DNA from: Alteribacter keqinensis
GTDB lineage: Bacteria; Bacillota; Bacilli; Bacillales; Salisediminibacteriaceae
Assembly (NCBI RefSeq): GCF_003710255.1
Contig: NZ_RHIB01000001.1
Coordinates: 1,922,001-1,986,000, forward strand
Direction: 5' to 3'
DNA: 64,000 nt
In this document: in pieces, positions 33,184 through 42,367 of the stretch
Numbering within the stretch: the first letter of the stretch is position 1
Layout: every line of letters begins with the position of its first letter
Translations under genes and position numbers: made by a program
The notes under the pieces: model-generated
What the model was told of the DNA's origin: nothing
What the model saw: only the letters and a program-made list of their open reading frames with translations
The model's database searches: none

Positions 33184-33609
33184 TCACTCCTTCGATTTAG
33201 CCAGTACAACGATCAATAATACAGAAATTGCAGCAAAAGCAATAAAAGCAAGAAACGGAATCGTGATAAAACCAAATACGTTGATGTATTGATAATTACA
33301 AGGTACGACGCCGCAAAAATCAGATGTTTGTGCCATAGCCGGCACTTTCTGTACCAAATAGTGATACAGAGAAATCAAAGCCCCGATTACGCTGAGAGGC
33401 AGGGCATAAACAGCCTGTTTTGCGTCTTTCTTTACTGCTGCAATGGCAAGGGTAATCGCAAGCGGGTACATAAAAATCCGCTGAATCCAGCACAGTTCGC
33501 ACGGAATGAACATTCTTATTTCTGAAAAATAAAGAGATCCGAGCGTTGCCGTAAATGCGATGGCCCATGCAGCAAAAAGTCCATATTCAACTGCTTTATT
33601 ATCTTTCAC
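33184..33609 (-). CDS. bdbC: Disulfide bond formation protein B (DsbB/BdbC family)
   Basis: A 141-residue membrane protein with four helices. The DsbB-type Cys pairs are present: CELCW after the first helix and FCGVVPC in the second loop (Cys pairs spaced as in BdbC). It oxidises its thioredoxin-like partner and passes electrons to quinone. The next gene begins at its stop codon region. Confidence 0.9.
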   Translation of the reverse strand: MKDNKAVEYGLFAAWAIAFTATLGSLYFSEIRMFIPCELCWIQRIFMYPLAITLAIAAVKKDAKQAVYALPLSVIGALISLYHYLVQKVPAMAQTSDFCGVVPCNYQYINVFGFITIPFLAFIAFAAISVLLIVVLAKSKE

Positions 33610-33703
33610 GGATGCATCTCCCCTATTTTAACATATGGACTTATCATAATACGAAAGAGGCGATTCGTATAGGTTGTTCACGTGATTGTCAGAAACTGCA
33701 GCC

Positions 33704-35191
33704 TCACGAGAGAATCTGCCGTGCAGAACCGTCCAGAAGAAAAGGTGTAACCTCGTGTGGCGGAAGCGGCTTGCAGTACAAGTATCCCTGGACTTCATCG
33801 CAGTCATTTTCCTTTAAAAACGTAAGTACCTCACTGGACTCCACCCCTTCTGCAACCACTTTGACATTCATGTTACGTGCCAGCTTAATAACAGAGGTAA
33901 CTATCACTTCGTCCTTTTCTTTAATAAGGACATCCCTGATAAATGACTGATCAATTTTCAATGAATCGACCGGAAAATTCTTCAGGTAGCTGAGCGTAGA
34001 GTATCCGGTTCCAAAGTCGTCTATGGATAAATGGACACCAAGTTCTTTTATTCCTTCAAGCACTTCCTGTCCATTCTGCAATTGAGACAGAAGAAAGCTC
34101 TCCGTGATTTCAAGACTTAACAACCATGGATTCATATCTGTTTTACGGATAATCTCCCCCAGTTGTTGAATGAATTCCCGATCCCTGCACTGGACTGCTG
34201 ATATATTAACAGACATCCTTACAGGCAGACCTTCTTTTTTCCATAGAGAAGCCTGTCTGCATGCCTCTTCCAGGACCCAGAGACCAATGTCCTTAATCAG
34301 GCCTGTTTTTTCCGCAACTGGAATAAACGTGAGAGGAGCTACACATCCCAGCACTTCGTCATTCCAGCGAAGGAGTGCTTCCACCCCGATCACTTTTTCT
34401 TTATGGAGATCGACCTGGGGCTGATAAACCAGGGAAAGACTTTGATTATGTATCGCTTGTTTCAGCCTTCCCTCCATCATTTCTTCTTTGTTTTGCCCGG
34501 TATCATTTTTCTGTTTTGCTCTTTTCAAAAGTTCCTCGGTACCACTGGATGAATGTTCATTCACCACTGCTGTGAGAATACACTTGAAGGGGTTTAGACA
34601 TTCTGTTATTTTTTCCTCTGCCTCTTGCTCACTCACCCTGCCTTTAACAAAACAGCAAAAGGTAAATTCATCGATTACGTAAATGCTTCTCTCATGAGAT
34701 TGGGCTTTTTTTAACCCTTCTGCCCACCTGTCTTCTCTTTCAGTAAACCTGCCGTAAACGAGGGTGAACGGCTGTTTTTCGTGCTTCTTCATCACCTCAA
34801 GAAGTGCCCGTTTGTTCGGAAGGCCCGTCCTTTCGTCAATAAAGGAAGCCGTAATTTCCTCGCAGGGGTGTAAAACGAAGAACGAAAATGCCGGGTCAAG
34901 TGGATTGTATTTCGGCATTGTAAGTTTTGAGAACGTAAAGGAAAGAAGTACGCCTTCTGCGCTTTTAACCATCGCTTTTTTCCCTCTCAGCAGGATTAGA
35001 AACCTCCGATGGTCTGTCCCAAGCACATGGTGGTGATGAAGTCCGGTAAAGTGAAAAAACGAATCGCTTGCATACCTGATCGTTTCCTGTCCATCAACCA
35101 TAAAGTAAATAGCGTCTTCTTCAAGAGTCTGATTGAGACGTTCTATAAAATAAGCAAGGTTTTGTTTATTGAACTCGAGTCCCTTATACAA
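33704..35191 (-). CDS. EAL-domain protein with PAS-like and degenerate GGDEF parts
   Basis: A protein of about 495 residues. A PAS-like N-terminal part is followed by a degenerate GGDEF domain: the helix start DERTGLPNKRALL is kept, but the active loop reads VIDEF rather than GGDEF. The EAL domain looks catalytically complete (EALLRW, NISAVQC, EITES, DDFGTGYSTLSYLKNFPVDSLKIDQ, AEGVES), so it should hydrolyse cyclic di-GMP. I favour the TTG at 35191, 7 nt after GAGGAGG; ATG codons at 35212 and 35224 lack good sites. Signal input is unknown. Confidence 0.85.
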   Translation of the reverse strand: MYKGLEFNKQNLAYFIERLNQTLEEDAIYFMVDGQETIRYASDSFFHFTGLHHHHVLGTDHRRFLILLRGKKAMVKSAEGVLLSFTFSKLTMPKYNPLDPAFSFFVLHPCEEITASFIDERTGLPNKRALLEVMKKHEKQPFTLVYGRFTEREDRWAEGLKKAQSHERSIYVIDEFTFCCFVKGRVSEQEAEEKITECLNPFKCILTAVVNEHSSSGTEELLKRAKQKNDTGQNKEEMMEGRLKQAIHNQSLSLVYQPQVDLHKEKVIGVEALLRWNDEVLGCVAPLTFIPVAEKTGLIKDIGLWVLEEACRQASLWKKEGLPVRMSVNISAVQCRDREFIQQLGEIIRKTDMNPWLLSLEITESFLLSQLQNGQEVLEGIKELGVHLSIDDFGTGYSTLSYLKNFPVDSLKIDQSFIRDVLIKEKDEVIVTSVIKLARNMNVKVVAEGVESSEVLTFLKENDCDEVQGYLYCKPLPPHEVTPFLLDGSARQILS

Positions 35192-35496
35192 ATTGTAGTC
35201 CTCCTCTTTCATGGCCAACTGCATAAAAATAGCCGACCTTAATAACACTAAGGTCGGTTGCACTACCAGCTCCTGATTGTCCAAGTGCCCACATAAAGAC
35301 AATCACTCTCCGCTACCTTTGTAATAATATTGTAATATTCAGACAAAGAAAAGCACAAGGGTCTATCTCCCTTTTCTCTACATCATTTTTACATTATTCT
35401 CCTCTACCACTCTGACTGTGTCCGTTTTCTTTTTAATATGTCGGGTATCTTAACAATAAGGACTTTTACCTTATATTTCTCAAGGAGGCGTATAGT

Positions 35497-35715
35497 ATGG
35501 AAATGGAATTTGTACAGATCAATGATCAGCAGGTCAAGTCGCTGGCTTATGATGACATGAACCAGCAGCTCCATGTCAGGTATCAAAACGGAGAATATCT
35601 TGTATATTACGGTGTTAAAAAGGCCGATTATGTCGCACTGCAAGGTACGGCAGACACAGCCGGTTTTATCGATTCAAAGATTGCCCTGGATTACCGCTCT
35701 GAGCGCATGAACTAG
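35497..35715 (+). CDS. KTSC-domain small protein
   Basis: A 72-residue protein, most of which is one KTSC domain: KSLAYDDMNQQLHVRYQNGEYLVYYGV then YVALQGTADTAGFIDSKI. KTSC proteins are small beta-rich proteins of unknown function, proposed to bind RNA or ligands. The ATG has AAGGAGG 8-9 nt upstream. Confidence 0.8.
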   Translation: MEMEFVQINDQQVKSLAYDDMNQQLHVRYQNGEYLVYYGVKKADYVALQGTADTAGFIDSKIALDYRSERMN

Positions 35716-35746
35716 AGAAATGACCCAGAGGAAGATAATCCTTTAT

Positions 35747-35787
35747 CCCCACTCTTGAAGCAGAATATTCTTTTAATTAGAGTGGGG
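35747..35787 (+). terminator. Hairpin between the KTSC gene and ald
   Basis: A perfect 9-bp stem, CCCCACTCT with AGAGTGGGG, encloses an inner AGAATATTCT palindrome. It has only a weak A/T tail, so it may end the KTSC transcript poorly or be part of the ald leader. Confidence 0.5.
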
Positions 35788-35890
35788 AAATAAAAGGTGG
35801 AACAGCTGCCGGACTTTCGATAAAATGGAGGTGGCAAGTTTGACCATTTAACTGACTTACAGTAACAGAGACGTTTAAGGAGGGTTTATC

Positions 35891-37003
35891 ATGAAGATAG
35901 GGGTACCCGGTGAGATTAAGAATAACGAAAACAGAATTGCCTTGACACCTGGGGGTGTACTGCTTTTAAAGCAGGCCGGACATGATGTTTATGTTGAAAA
36001 GAATGCAGGAATTGGAAGCGGTTTCACAAATGAGGATTACCAGGAGGCAGGGGCAGAAATTCTGACTGAAGCCAAAGATGTTTGGAATCGTGCAGACATG
36101 GTGATGAAAGTAAAAGAGCCTCTCGAATCCGAATATCAATATTTCCGTGAAGGACTAGTCTTATTTACATATCTCCATTTGGCAGCAGTCCCTGAGCTTG
36201 CAAAAGCACTTACAGAGAGCAAAGTAACGGCCATTGCCTACGAAACGGTGGAAGTAAACCGTACGCTTCCTCTCCTTACACCAATGAGTGAGGTTGCCGG
36301 ACGTATGGCTGCTCAGATCGGGGCCCAGTTCCTTGAAAAGCCAAAAGGCGGAAGCGGCGTGCTCCTCTCAGGTGTGCCGGGTGTTAAACGTGGAAAAGTT
36401 ACCATTATTGGCGGCGGAGTTGTTGGAACAAACGCAGCCAAAATTGCCATGGGACTCGGCGCTGACGTTACGATTATTGATGTGAATCCGGAACGCCTCC
36501 GTCAGCTGGACGATATTTTCGGTACGGAAATCAACACACTTATGAGTAACCCGATTTCCATAGCTCAAGCGGTAAAAGAATCAGACCTTCTCATCGGGGC
36601 CGTATTAATTCCCGGAGCAAAGGCGCCTCGTCTTGTTACTGAAGATATGATTAAGGAAATGATGCCGGGCTCTGTTATTGTGGATGTTGCCATTGACCAG
36701 GGCGGAATCGTTGAGACAGTAGACCGTATTACGACTCACGATAACCCAACCTATACAAAGCATGGTGTCGTTCATTATGCTGTTGCGAATATGCCTGGTG
36801 CTGTTCCGCGAACGTCTACAATCGCACTTACAAACGTGACTGTGCCATATGCGGTACAGATCGCAAACAAAGGTGTTGTAAGAGCGATTCAGGAGAACCC
36901 TGCGTTAAAACCAGGCGTAAATACAGCGGGCGGTCATGTCACTTACGAAGCAGTGGCACGTGATCTTGGCTACGACTACATGCCTGTTGAGAATGTGCTT
37001 TAA
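35891..37003 (+). CDS. ald: Alanine dehydrogenase
   Basis: A 370-residue NAD-dependent alanine dehydrogenase that interconverts L-alanine and pyruvate plus ammonia. Family landmarks are [23 protein letters not shown], catalytic [11 protein letters not shown] (Lys) and YLHLA (His), the dinucleotide loop [19 protein letters not shown] and [11 protein letters not shown]. Length is normal. The ATG has AAGGAGGG 6 nt upstream. Single gene with strong terminator. In Bacillus the enzyme supports growth on alanine and sporulation. Confidence 0.96.
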   Translation: MKIGVPGEIKNNENRIALTPGGVLLLKQAGHDVYVEKNAGIGSGFTNEDYQEAGAEILTEAKDVWNRADMVMKVKEPLESEYQYFREGLVLFTYLHLAAVPELAKALTESKVTAIAYETVEVNRTLPLLTPMSEVAGRMAAQIGAQFLEKPKGGSGVLLSGVPGVKRGKVTIIGGGVVGTNAAKIAMGLGADVTIIDVNPERLRQLDDIFGTEINTLMSNPISIAQAVKESDLLIGAVLIPGAKAPRLVTEDMIKEMMPGSVIVDVAIDQGGIVETVDRITTHDNPTYTKHGVVHYAVANMPGAVPRTSTIALTNVTVPYAVQIANKGVVRAIQENPALKPGVNTAGGHVTYEAVARDLGYDYMPVENVL

Positions 37004-37018
37004 TTAGAGCCAAACAAC

Positions 37019-37063
37019 AGAACCGTCCGTAACCAGTGCTTATCTGGATTACCGGACGGTTCT
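37019..37063 (+). terminator. Intrinsic terminator of ald
   Basis: The arms AGAACCGTCCG and CGGACGGTTCT with a further internal CCAG/CTGG pairing are followed by T6. It lies between convergent genes. Confidence 0.9.
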
Positions 37064-37066
37064 TTT

Positions 37067-38545
37067 TTATTCTCCTGCGGCTGCTTCTTCCAGGGTTTTT
37101 GTAATCGAGACTAGTTTGTCTATCTGTTCCAGTGTGTCTTCGATGGAAGCATACTGCTCTTCAACAGAAGCGAGTACTTCTTCGACTGCTGCACTGGACT
37201 GCTGTGTATAGCTGCTTACAGTGGCGGACTCATTTATAATCCGTTTTGTTTCATCATCCACCTCATTCATCTGCGCTTCTACTTCCTCACTCTTACAGGC
37301 TGTTTCATTTGCGTGCTTCATTAATTCATCAAAGCGGTTGCTTGCTTCGAACGTTTCAGTTAAGTTTGCAGCTACCAACTCGCGGTTCACATTCATATCT
37401 TCCTTTACCATAGCAATATCAGCTTCAATTTTTGTTAATTTATCACTGATTTTTTTCGTAGAGTCATTTGAGTCTTCTGCAAGCTTCCGTACTTCATTTG
37501 CAACCACAGCAAAACCTCTTCCCGACTCCCCGGCTCTGGCTGCTTCGATGGAGGCGTTCAGTGCCAGCAGGTGGGTCTGGTCGGATATTCCCTTGATTGC
37601 CTTTACCATGTTGCCGATTTCCCTGCTTTCCTGATAAAGCTGGTCCACAACGCTTGTCTGCTGCTCAAACCCACCATGGATTTCTTTCATCCTCGATGAG
37701 AGTGTATTCATTTTTTTATGACCTTCCTCAGTGGAAGAAGCCGTTTCCTTGGAAAGGGTATACATCAATTTAGCTGCATCATTTACTCTCTTAACAGCAG
37801 ATCCCGTATGTGACACGGACTGATGGATGTCTGTCATGCTCGCAGCCGAGCTTTCAATGCCTTTGGACATTTCTGTAAAAGATAGGGTAATCTCTTTGGA
37901 AATCGCCCCCGTGTGTTTCATCTGATCATTGACCCGGCTCGTAACCTTGGTGAGTATCTCAATTGAGTGGTTAATTTCACTCAGCATCCCTTCCACTCTC
38001 TCTTTTCCCGCAGCTATATGGTTTTGCTGGGTGCTCATATTCCGCTGCATATTCTCCCCCATTTTTGCCTGGGCAACAAGAGCAATCGTTGTAATGATAA
38101 AGAGAATATTCAGGGAAACGAGAATATCATTTCCAAGCCCCATAAACATTTCTTCCCTGAACGTGATAAAGAAATAATTTGTAAGAGCAAGCCCACCGAC
38201 AGCTGCCATGGCAATGGCCCGGAAGTTGTGATAGAGAGTCACAAAGGCCACACACACATAAACCATAATATAATTGGATAGTTTCGGCGAGGTTGATACC
38301 ATAAAGTAAATGAGTATTAAAAAGTTGAATACAACAATGTACTGAACGTAAGACGGAAACCAGCCCTTTAACGTTATAATCGTAATGACTCCTAAAGCGA
38401 AGAATCCAACGGCCGCATATGTAATCAGCCCCCGGGCAGGTACCTGTGCTGCAAAATTGCTTAACAGCCCTATGGCATATGCTACCCATAACAGCTTCAT
38501 CATCAGCCGGTTCCGTTTATCATGATGCTCTCTTTTCTCCCTCAT
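37067..38545 (-). CDS. Methyl-accepting chemotaxis protein with multi-helix membrane domain
   Basis: A 492-residue chemoreceptor. Residues ~15-175 hold about six hydrophobic helices and no large outer ligand domain. The cytoplasmic part is a long coiled coil with the conserved hairpin tip: [43 protein letters not shown]. Such receptors may sense membrane or cytosolic conditions. The ATG at 38545 has AAGGGGTG 6-8 nt upstream. No chemotaxis genes are nearby. Confidence 0.88.
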   Translation of the reverse strand: MREKREHHDKRNRLMMKLLWVAYAIGLLSNFAAQVPARGLITYAAVGFFALGVITIITLKGWFPSYVQYIVVFNFLILIYFMVSTSPKLSNYIMVYVCVAFVTLYHNFRAIAMAAVGGLALTNYFFITFREEMFMGLGNDILVSLNILFIITTIALVAQAKMGENMQRNMSTQQNHIAAGKERVEGMLSEINHSIEILTKVTSRVNDQMKHTGAISKEITLSFTEMSKGIESSAASMTDIHQSVSHTGSAVKRVNDAAKLMYTLSKETASSTEEGHKKMNTLSSRMKEIHGGFEQQTSVVDQLYQESREIGNMVKAIKGISDQTHLLALNASIEAARAGESGRGFAVVANEVRKLAEDSNDSTKKISDKLTKIEADIAMVKEDMNVNRELVAANLTETFEASNRFDELMKHANETACKSEEVEAQMNEVDDETKRIINESATVSSYTQQSSAAVEEVLASVEEQYASIEDTLEQIDKLVSITKTLEEAAAGE

Positions 38546-38754
38546 GTGTAACACCCCTTGTTTTGTCTTTACAAAGAAATGTGTCTTTTGAATGATCATT
38601 CATTCAAAATTTTCTATTTTTCGACACTTTCCATAATCATACAAAACAAATAGAGCGCTTTCAATTTAAATAAGAAATCAATACTAGGTCTTTTTTATTT
38701 GTTTGAGTAAATCGATACTTCGCCTCACTCTGACTCGTAGATGTTTTCATCAAG

Positions 38755-39066
38755 GTGACACCTTTTGAAAAAAGCGTTCTATTTCAAACTTCTGACGGGC
38801 CTCGTCGTTTTATATCCACAATTACCTATTTCTTTACCTTCAGCATGATGAATGTCACCTTTGCGGTTGGTGCAGCCGCTGCTCTCCTGACGTATGGTGG
38901 AACGAGCTCCTTTCCCCCGCCAGTGGTTAGTGAAGGGGATGCACCTGTGGATACGAGAGTGATGTATACCCCGGAATCACAGGATGGTATCTATCGCCTT
39001 GATCCTTATTTTCTTTCTTCCCTTTTAACATTTCTGTCAAGCTTTCTGATGTATTTTCTAATGTAA
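38755..39066 (+). CDS. Small membrane protein, start uncertain
   Basis: A 103-residue frame with helices at about 21-47 (ITYFFTFSMMNVTFAVGAAAALL) and 86-103 (LLTFLSSFLMYFLM) and a polar middle. The frame begins GTG with no proper ribosome binding site. In the next frame a TTG, 7 nt after AAGGTGA, gives MKKAFYFKLLTGLVVLYP, which looks like a real N-terminus. A frameshift near 38810 joining the two is therefore possible. No family recognised. Confidence 0.4.
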   Translation: MTPFEKSVLFQTSDGPRRFISTITYFFTFSMMNVTFAVGAAAALLTYGGTSSFPPPVVSEGDAPVDTRVMYTPESQDGIYRLDPYFLSSLLTFLSSFLMYFLM

Positions 39067-39095
39067 TAGTGATGTGAAATCGTAATAAACAAATT

Positions 39096-39125
39096 AAAGA
39101 GCAGACCTCAACAGGCCTGCTCTTT
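39096..39125 (+). terminator. Bidirectional terminator
   Basis: Stem AAAGAGCAG with CTGCTCTTT plus inner CCT/AGG, then TTTAAAAA. It lies between convergent genes and can serve both. Confidence 0.85.
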
Positions 39126-39136
39126 TTAAAAACCCC

Positions 39137-39961
39137 TTATATCTTAACACTCTCCACCCAGTCCGTAATTCGTTTTACCTGGACGAGGTTATCGTGCTCC
39201 ATTGCCTGGCTGCTTCCGGAGATGTAGACCGCTTTCATTTCCTGCAAAAGGGCCGGTGCAATTTCGTTTATGAAGTTATCACCTACAGAAACCGTTTCTG
39301 AAGGCTTCACACCAAACTCTTTTGTAAGTTCATTGAAGTAATGATCGGTCAGGCTTGGCTTTTTCGCCGATGTAACCACTTTTGAAAACACGCCTTTTAA
39401 ATTGAGCTCGCTGAACAAACGGCCAACGTCATCTGCATCACTGTTTGTCATGAGAACAATATTTGTCTTTTCTTTTAATTGAAGCAAAAACTCCCGGAGA
39501 CCCGGAATCGGATCAAGCTGGAATTCGTCTGTCACCATGTATTCCTTTGTTTCACAATATCTTTTATAGCAGTCTTTCACGCCGTAGTGCTTGGCACAGG
39601 CAAAAGGAAGCCACCAGCCGTCACCAATGGCAACGATGGTTTCAAAATCAAACTCAAGGTTTCCTTTATATGTATCTTTCACTTTTTCCAATGGCCATTT
39701 TGTTCCATCCCAGTTGTGTGCTTCCACTACTGAAAGGGTCATAGGATCGACAGTCAGAACCGCATCATGTTCCACGTCGTAAGCCTTCCCTACTTCAAGG
39801 ACATGTTCTCCGTTTTTAGACTTTTCATAGTCTGCCCAGAATGCTTCTTTATCCTCTTCTGCTACATCTATCGCAAGTCGCTTCGCATAATAATCAAAAT
39901 GGTCCGTTCCTTCATATAGCGTTCCGTCTAAATCAAAAATGTATAATTTCTCAACCTGCAT
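39137..39961 (-). CDS. HAD-superfamily hydrolase
   Basis: A 274-residue HAD phosphatase-type protein. Motif I is FDLDGTLYEG, motif II MTNSDADD, the motif III Lys is in SAKKPSL and motif IV is SVGDNFINEIAPAL. A helical cap with ~110 residues lies between motifs I and II. The ATG at 39961 is 9 nt after GGGGGAG. It is divergent from phnD; a link to phosphonate or phosphate-ester use is possible but is not shown by sequence. Confidence 0.85.
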   Translation of the reverse strand: MQVEKLYIFDLDGTLYEGTDHFDYYAKRLAIDVAEEDKEAFWADYEKSKNGEHVLEVGKAYDVEHDAVLTVDPMTLSVVEAHNWDGTKWPLEKVKDTYKGNLEFDFETIVAIGDGWWLPFACAKHYGVKDCYKRYCETKEYMVTDEFQLDPIPGLREFLLQLKEKTNIVLMTNSDADDVGRLFSELNLKGVFSKVVTSAKKPSLTDHYFNELTKEFGVKPSETVSVGDNFINEIAPALLQEMKAVYISGSSQAMEHDNLVQVKRITDWVESVKI

Positions 39962-40108
39962 TGCCACACTCTCCCCCGGAAAGATTCGTAAACACTACTT
40001 TTTAGAGTAATCTTTTTATGTCCCGAGCGCAAGGTTCTACAAGATTTTAGTAAAAAGGATTCGAGAGATGTGGAAATCAGCAAAAAAATAAACGGATTTT
40101 GACTATTT

Positions 40109-40144
40109 TGTAAAGTTTGCAAAGGCTTTGTGGATTCTTGTAAA
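40109..40144 (-). promoter_or_regulatory. Candidate Pho box upstream of phnD
   Basis: On the minus strand four TTTACA-like elements (TTTACA, TCCACA, TTTGCA, TTTACA) are spaced 9-11 bp apart. PhoP boxes in Bacillus are TT(A/T/C)ACA repeats at about 11 bp. Spacing here is less regular than at the pst operon (51470-51508). Some 115 bp upstream of phnD. Confidence 0.5.
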
Positions 40145-40259
40145 GGTTCGGTTAGGAAACGGTAAAAGCTATAGTATTCCAACCTCCCTTCCTGCATAAT
40201 CGCATTTGTAAGTAAAAAACTTACATACTTTGAAAAAAAGAAAAGAGGGGTTTTGCAAG

Positions 40260-41252
40260 ATGAAGAAGTTATTCACGGTTTTAATGACTTCAGTGATCGT
40301 TGCAGGGTTGGTTGCCTGCGGAGAGTCTGAAGGAGCTCAGGAAGAAACAGCTTCCAATGAGACTGATACTGAAGAAACAACAGAAGACGATGATGCGTCT
40401 GAAGACGACGCTTCTGAAGAGGAAGAAGAAGCTGCTGACAGACCTGATTCCATTACAATGGGGTTCGTTCCCTCTACTGATTCCGATCAAATTGCGGCGA
40501 CTGTAGAGCCACTTGCAGAACGCCTTTCTGAAGAGCTTGGAATTGAAGTTGAAGGTACAGTTATGACAAACTACTCCGCTTTGGTTGAGGCAATGGGAAG
40601 CGGGCAGGTTGAAGTAGGGTTTATCCCGGCATTTGCTTATGTACTGGCAAGTGAACGTCATGATATCGAGGTTATTTTAAAGTCTATCCGTAACGGTGAA
40701 GACAGCTACCGCGCTCAATATTCTGTGAGAGCAGATTCCGGTATTGAGAGTCTTGAAGATCTCGAAGGCAAAGTTTGGGCATTCCCTGATGTAGCTTCTA
40801 CCAGTGGCTACCTTTTCCCTGCTACCCAGCTTCGTACTGAGCTTGGTGTAGACGAAGATGATTTCTTCGCTGACCTCCTTGAAGCAGGTTCCCACGATAA
40901 CGCCCTTATCACTGTACTCGTAGGTAATGCCGATGTAGCAACAACGTTTGAAGATGCCCGTGACGTTATTGCTGATGACTACCCTGAAGTATTTGACGAA
41001 GAAACTGGTTTAATTCAACTTGGATTTACTGAGCCAATTCCAAACGATACAATCTCTGTTATTCCTGGTCTTGGAAGCTTTAAAGATGAAATACAGCAGG
41101 CTTTCCTTTCTTTCAATGATAATGAGGAAATGATTGAAATCATGCAGGAAGTTTACCGTTGGGACGGCATTGCTGAAGCTGCTGACGAAGACTACGACAT
41201 CGTCCGTGAAGCTTATGAGCTGTTCTCAGACGAAGTTGATCCGCTTAACTAA
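40260..41252 (+). CDS. phnD: Phosphonate-type ABC transporter substrate-binding lipoprotein
   Basis: A 330-residue PhnD-family binding protein. MKKLFTVLMTSVIVAGLVAC is the lipoprotein signal (LVAC) and the linker is strongly acidic. The binding fold shows ITMGFVPSTDSDQIAATVEPLAERLSEELG, EAMGSGQVEVGFIPAFAYVLA and a conserved loop KVWAFPDVASTSGYLFP, all typical of PhnD/PtxB/phosphate analog receptors. The ATG is 9 nt after AGAGGGG. The ligand may be phosphonate, phosphite or a phosphate analog. Confidence 0.92.
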   Translation: MKKLFTVLMTSVIVAGLVACGESEGAQEETASNETDTEETTEDDDASEDDASEEEEEAADRPDSITMGFVPSTDSDQIAATVEPLAERLSEELGIEVEGTVMTNYSALVEAMGSGQVEVGFIPAFAYVLASERHDIEVILKSIRNGEDSYRAQYSVRADSGIESLEDLEGKVWAFPDVASTSGYLFPATQLRTELGVDEDDFFADLLEAGSHDNALITVLVGNADVATTFEDARDVIADDYPEVFDEETGLIQLGFTEPIPNDTISVIPGLGSFKDEIQQAFLSFNDNEEMIEIMQEVYRWDGIAEAADEDYDIVREAYELFSDEVDPLN

Positions 41253-41274
41253 TTAATCATTTGATGACAATAGG

Positions 41275-41513
41275 AAAAAGAGGTTGGGACATAAAGAGAG
41301 TGTTTAGCAGTAGTTCCGAACAATGAGCGAACATAGCGGATGAAAGATACGTAGATTCCTGCGGGATGAAAAGCGAAGATGAGACCCCGCAGGGCAAAGC
41401 CCGAGGAGGCTCAGCCGCTTCCCGCGGAAAGCGAAGTATCTTCAAGGAGCGATTTATATGCATTGCACATTGTTTGTTCGGATTCACTAAACCTTTCTGC
41501 CCTAGCCTCTTTT
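41275..41513. mobile_element. 239-bp MITE-like element between phnD and phnC
   Basis: Imperfect terminal inverted repeats, AAAAGAGGTTGGGACATAAA at the left and the inverse of AAAAGAGGCTAGGGCAGAAA at the right (about 17 of 21 paired). The interior has the GC-rich palindromic blocks seen in other copies of the Bacillaceae repeat (TTCCTGCGGG, GACCCCGCAGGGC, CCCGAGGAGGCTC, TTCCCGCGG). It carries no gene and separates phnD from the rest of its operon. Confidence 0.75.
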
Positions 41514-41578
41514 CTATGTCTATGAAAATAAAAAGGAGATTCTTTCCACCTAACACAATCCAGGGGGTACATACAACA

Positions 41579-42367
41579 ATGGTTGAATTCAAAAACACGT
41601 CACTTGTTTATCCAAACGGCACACAGGGACTAAAAGATGTAAACATTAAAATTAACGAAGGAGAGTTTGTCGTAATTGTCGGACTTTCAGGCGCAGGTAA
41701 GTCCACTCTCATCCGCAGTGTTAACCGCATGGTGACGCCGACTGACGGGGAACTCCTCGTCGATGGTGAGGATATTCTCTCCTACAATGGACGTCAGCTC
41801 CGCGACCTCCGTACAAAGGTAGGAATGATTTTCCAAAACTACAATCTCGTTAAGCGATCTACTGTTATGAAAAATGTGATCGCCGGCCGGCTTGGCCATA
41901 CGGGTACATTGCGAAGTGTGCTGAACCTGTATTCAAATGAAGACAAATCACTGGCTTACCAGAGTCTGCAGCGTGTCAACATCGACGAAAAAGTACATTC
42001 AAGAGCCGATCAGCTCAGTGGCGGGCAGCAGCAGCGTGTCAGTATTGCCCGCGTACTCACTCAGCAGCCTAAAGTCATCCTCGCCGATGAGCCGGTAGCA
42101 AGTCTTGATCCTCCGACTTCTCACCAGGTGATGACGTACCTTCGAAAAGTGAACAAAGAGGACAAGATTACCACTCTTGTAAACCTCCACTTTATTGATA
42201 TGGCAATGGAGTATGCTGACCGCATTATCGGCATGCGCGCAGGTGAAGTTGTATTTGACGGCCCTGCAAGCACAGTAACAGAAAGTACGTTTGAAGAGAT
42301 TTATGGACGTAAGATCCGTGAAGAAGACATGGTAGGAGGAGATGAAGATGACGAAAACAACGGCTAA
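41579..42367 (+). CDS. phnC: Phosphonate-type ABC transporter ATP-binding protein
   Basis: A 262-residue ATPase, MVEFKNTSLVYPNG onward. Walker A is GLSGAGKST, the Q-loop region MIFQNYNLVKRSTVMKNVIAGRLG is typical of PhnC, the signature is [15 protein letters not shown] and Walker B VILADEPVASLD. The ATG at 41579 has AGGGGG about 10 nt upstream; a longer in-frame reading runs into the MITE-like element and is not the real start. Overlaps phnE by 20 bp. Confidence 0.93.
   Translation: MVEFKNTSLVYPNGTQGLKDVNIKINEGEFVVIVGLSGAGKSTLIRSVNRMVTPTDGELLVDGEDILSYNGRQLRDLRTKVGMIFQNYNLVKRSTVMKNVIAGRLGHTGTLRSVLNLYSNEDKSLAYQSLQRVNIDEKVHSRADQLSGGQQQRVSIARVLTQQPKVILADEPVASLDPPTSHQVMTYLRKVNKEDKITTLVNLHFIDMAMEYADRIIGMRAGEVVFDGPASTVTESTFEEIYGRKIREEDMVGGDEDDENNG

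Noticed and set aside
35770-35850. T-box-like string AAAAGGTGGAACAGC before ald
   Set aside because: The T-box core with its GGGTGGNACCGCG pattern and specifier stem are not present, and ald is not a usual T-box target.
41366-41578. N-terminal extension of PhnC by 71 residues
   Set aside because: The extension is a translation of the MITE-like element; the ATG at 41579 has a proper ribosome binding site and starts the conserved ATPase sequence.
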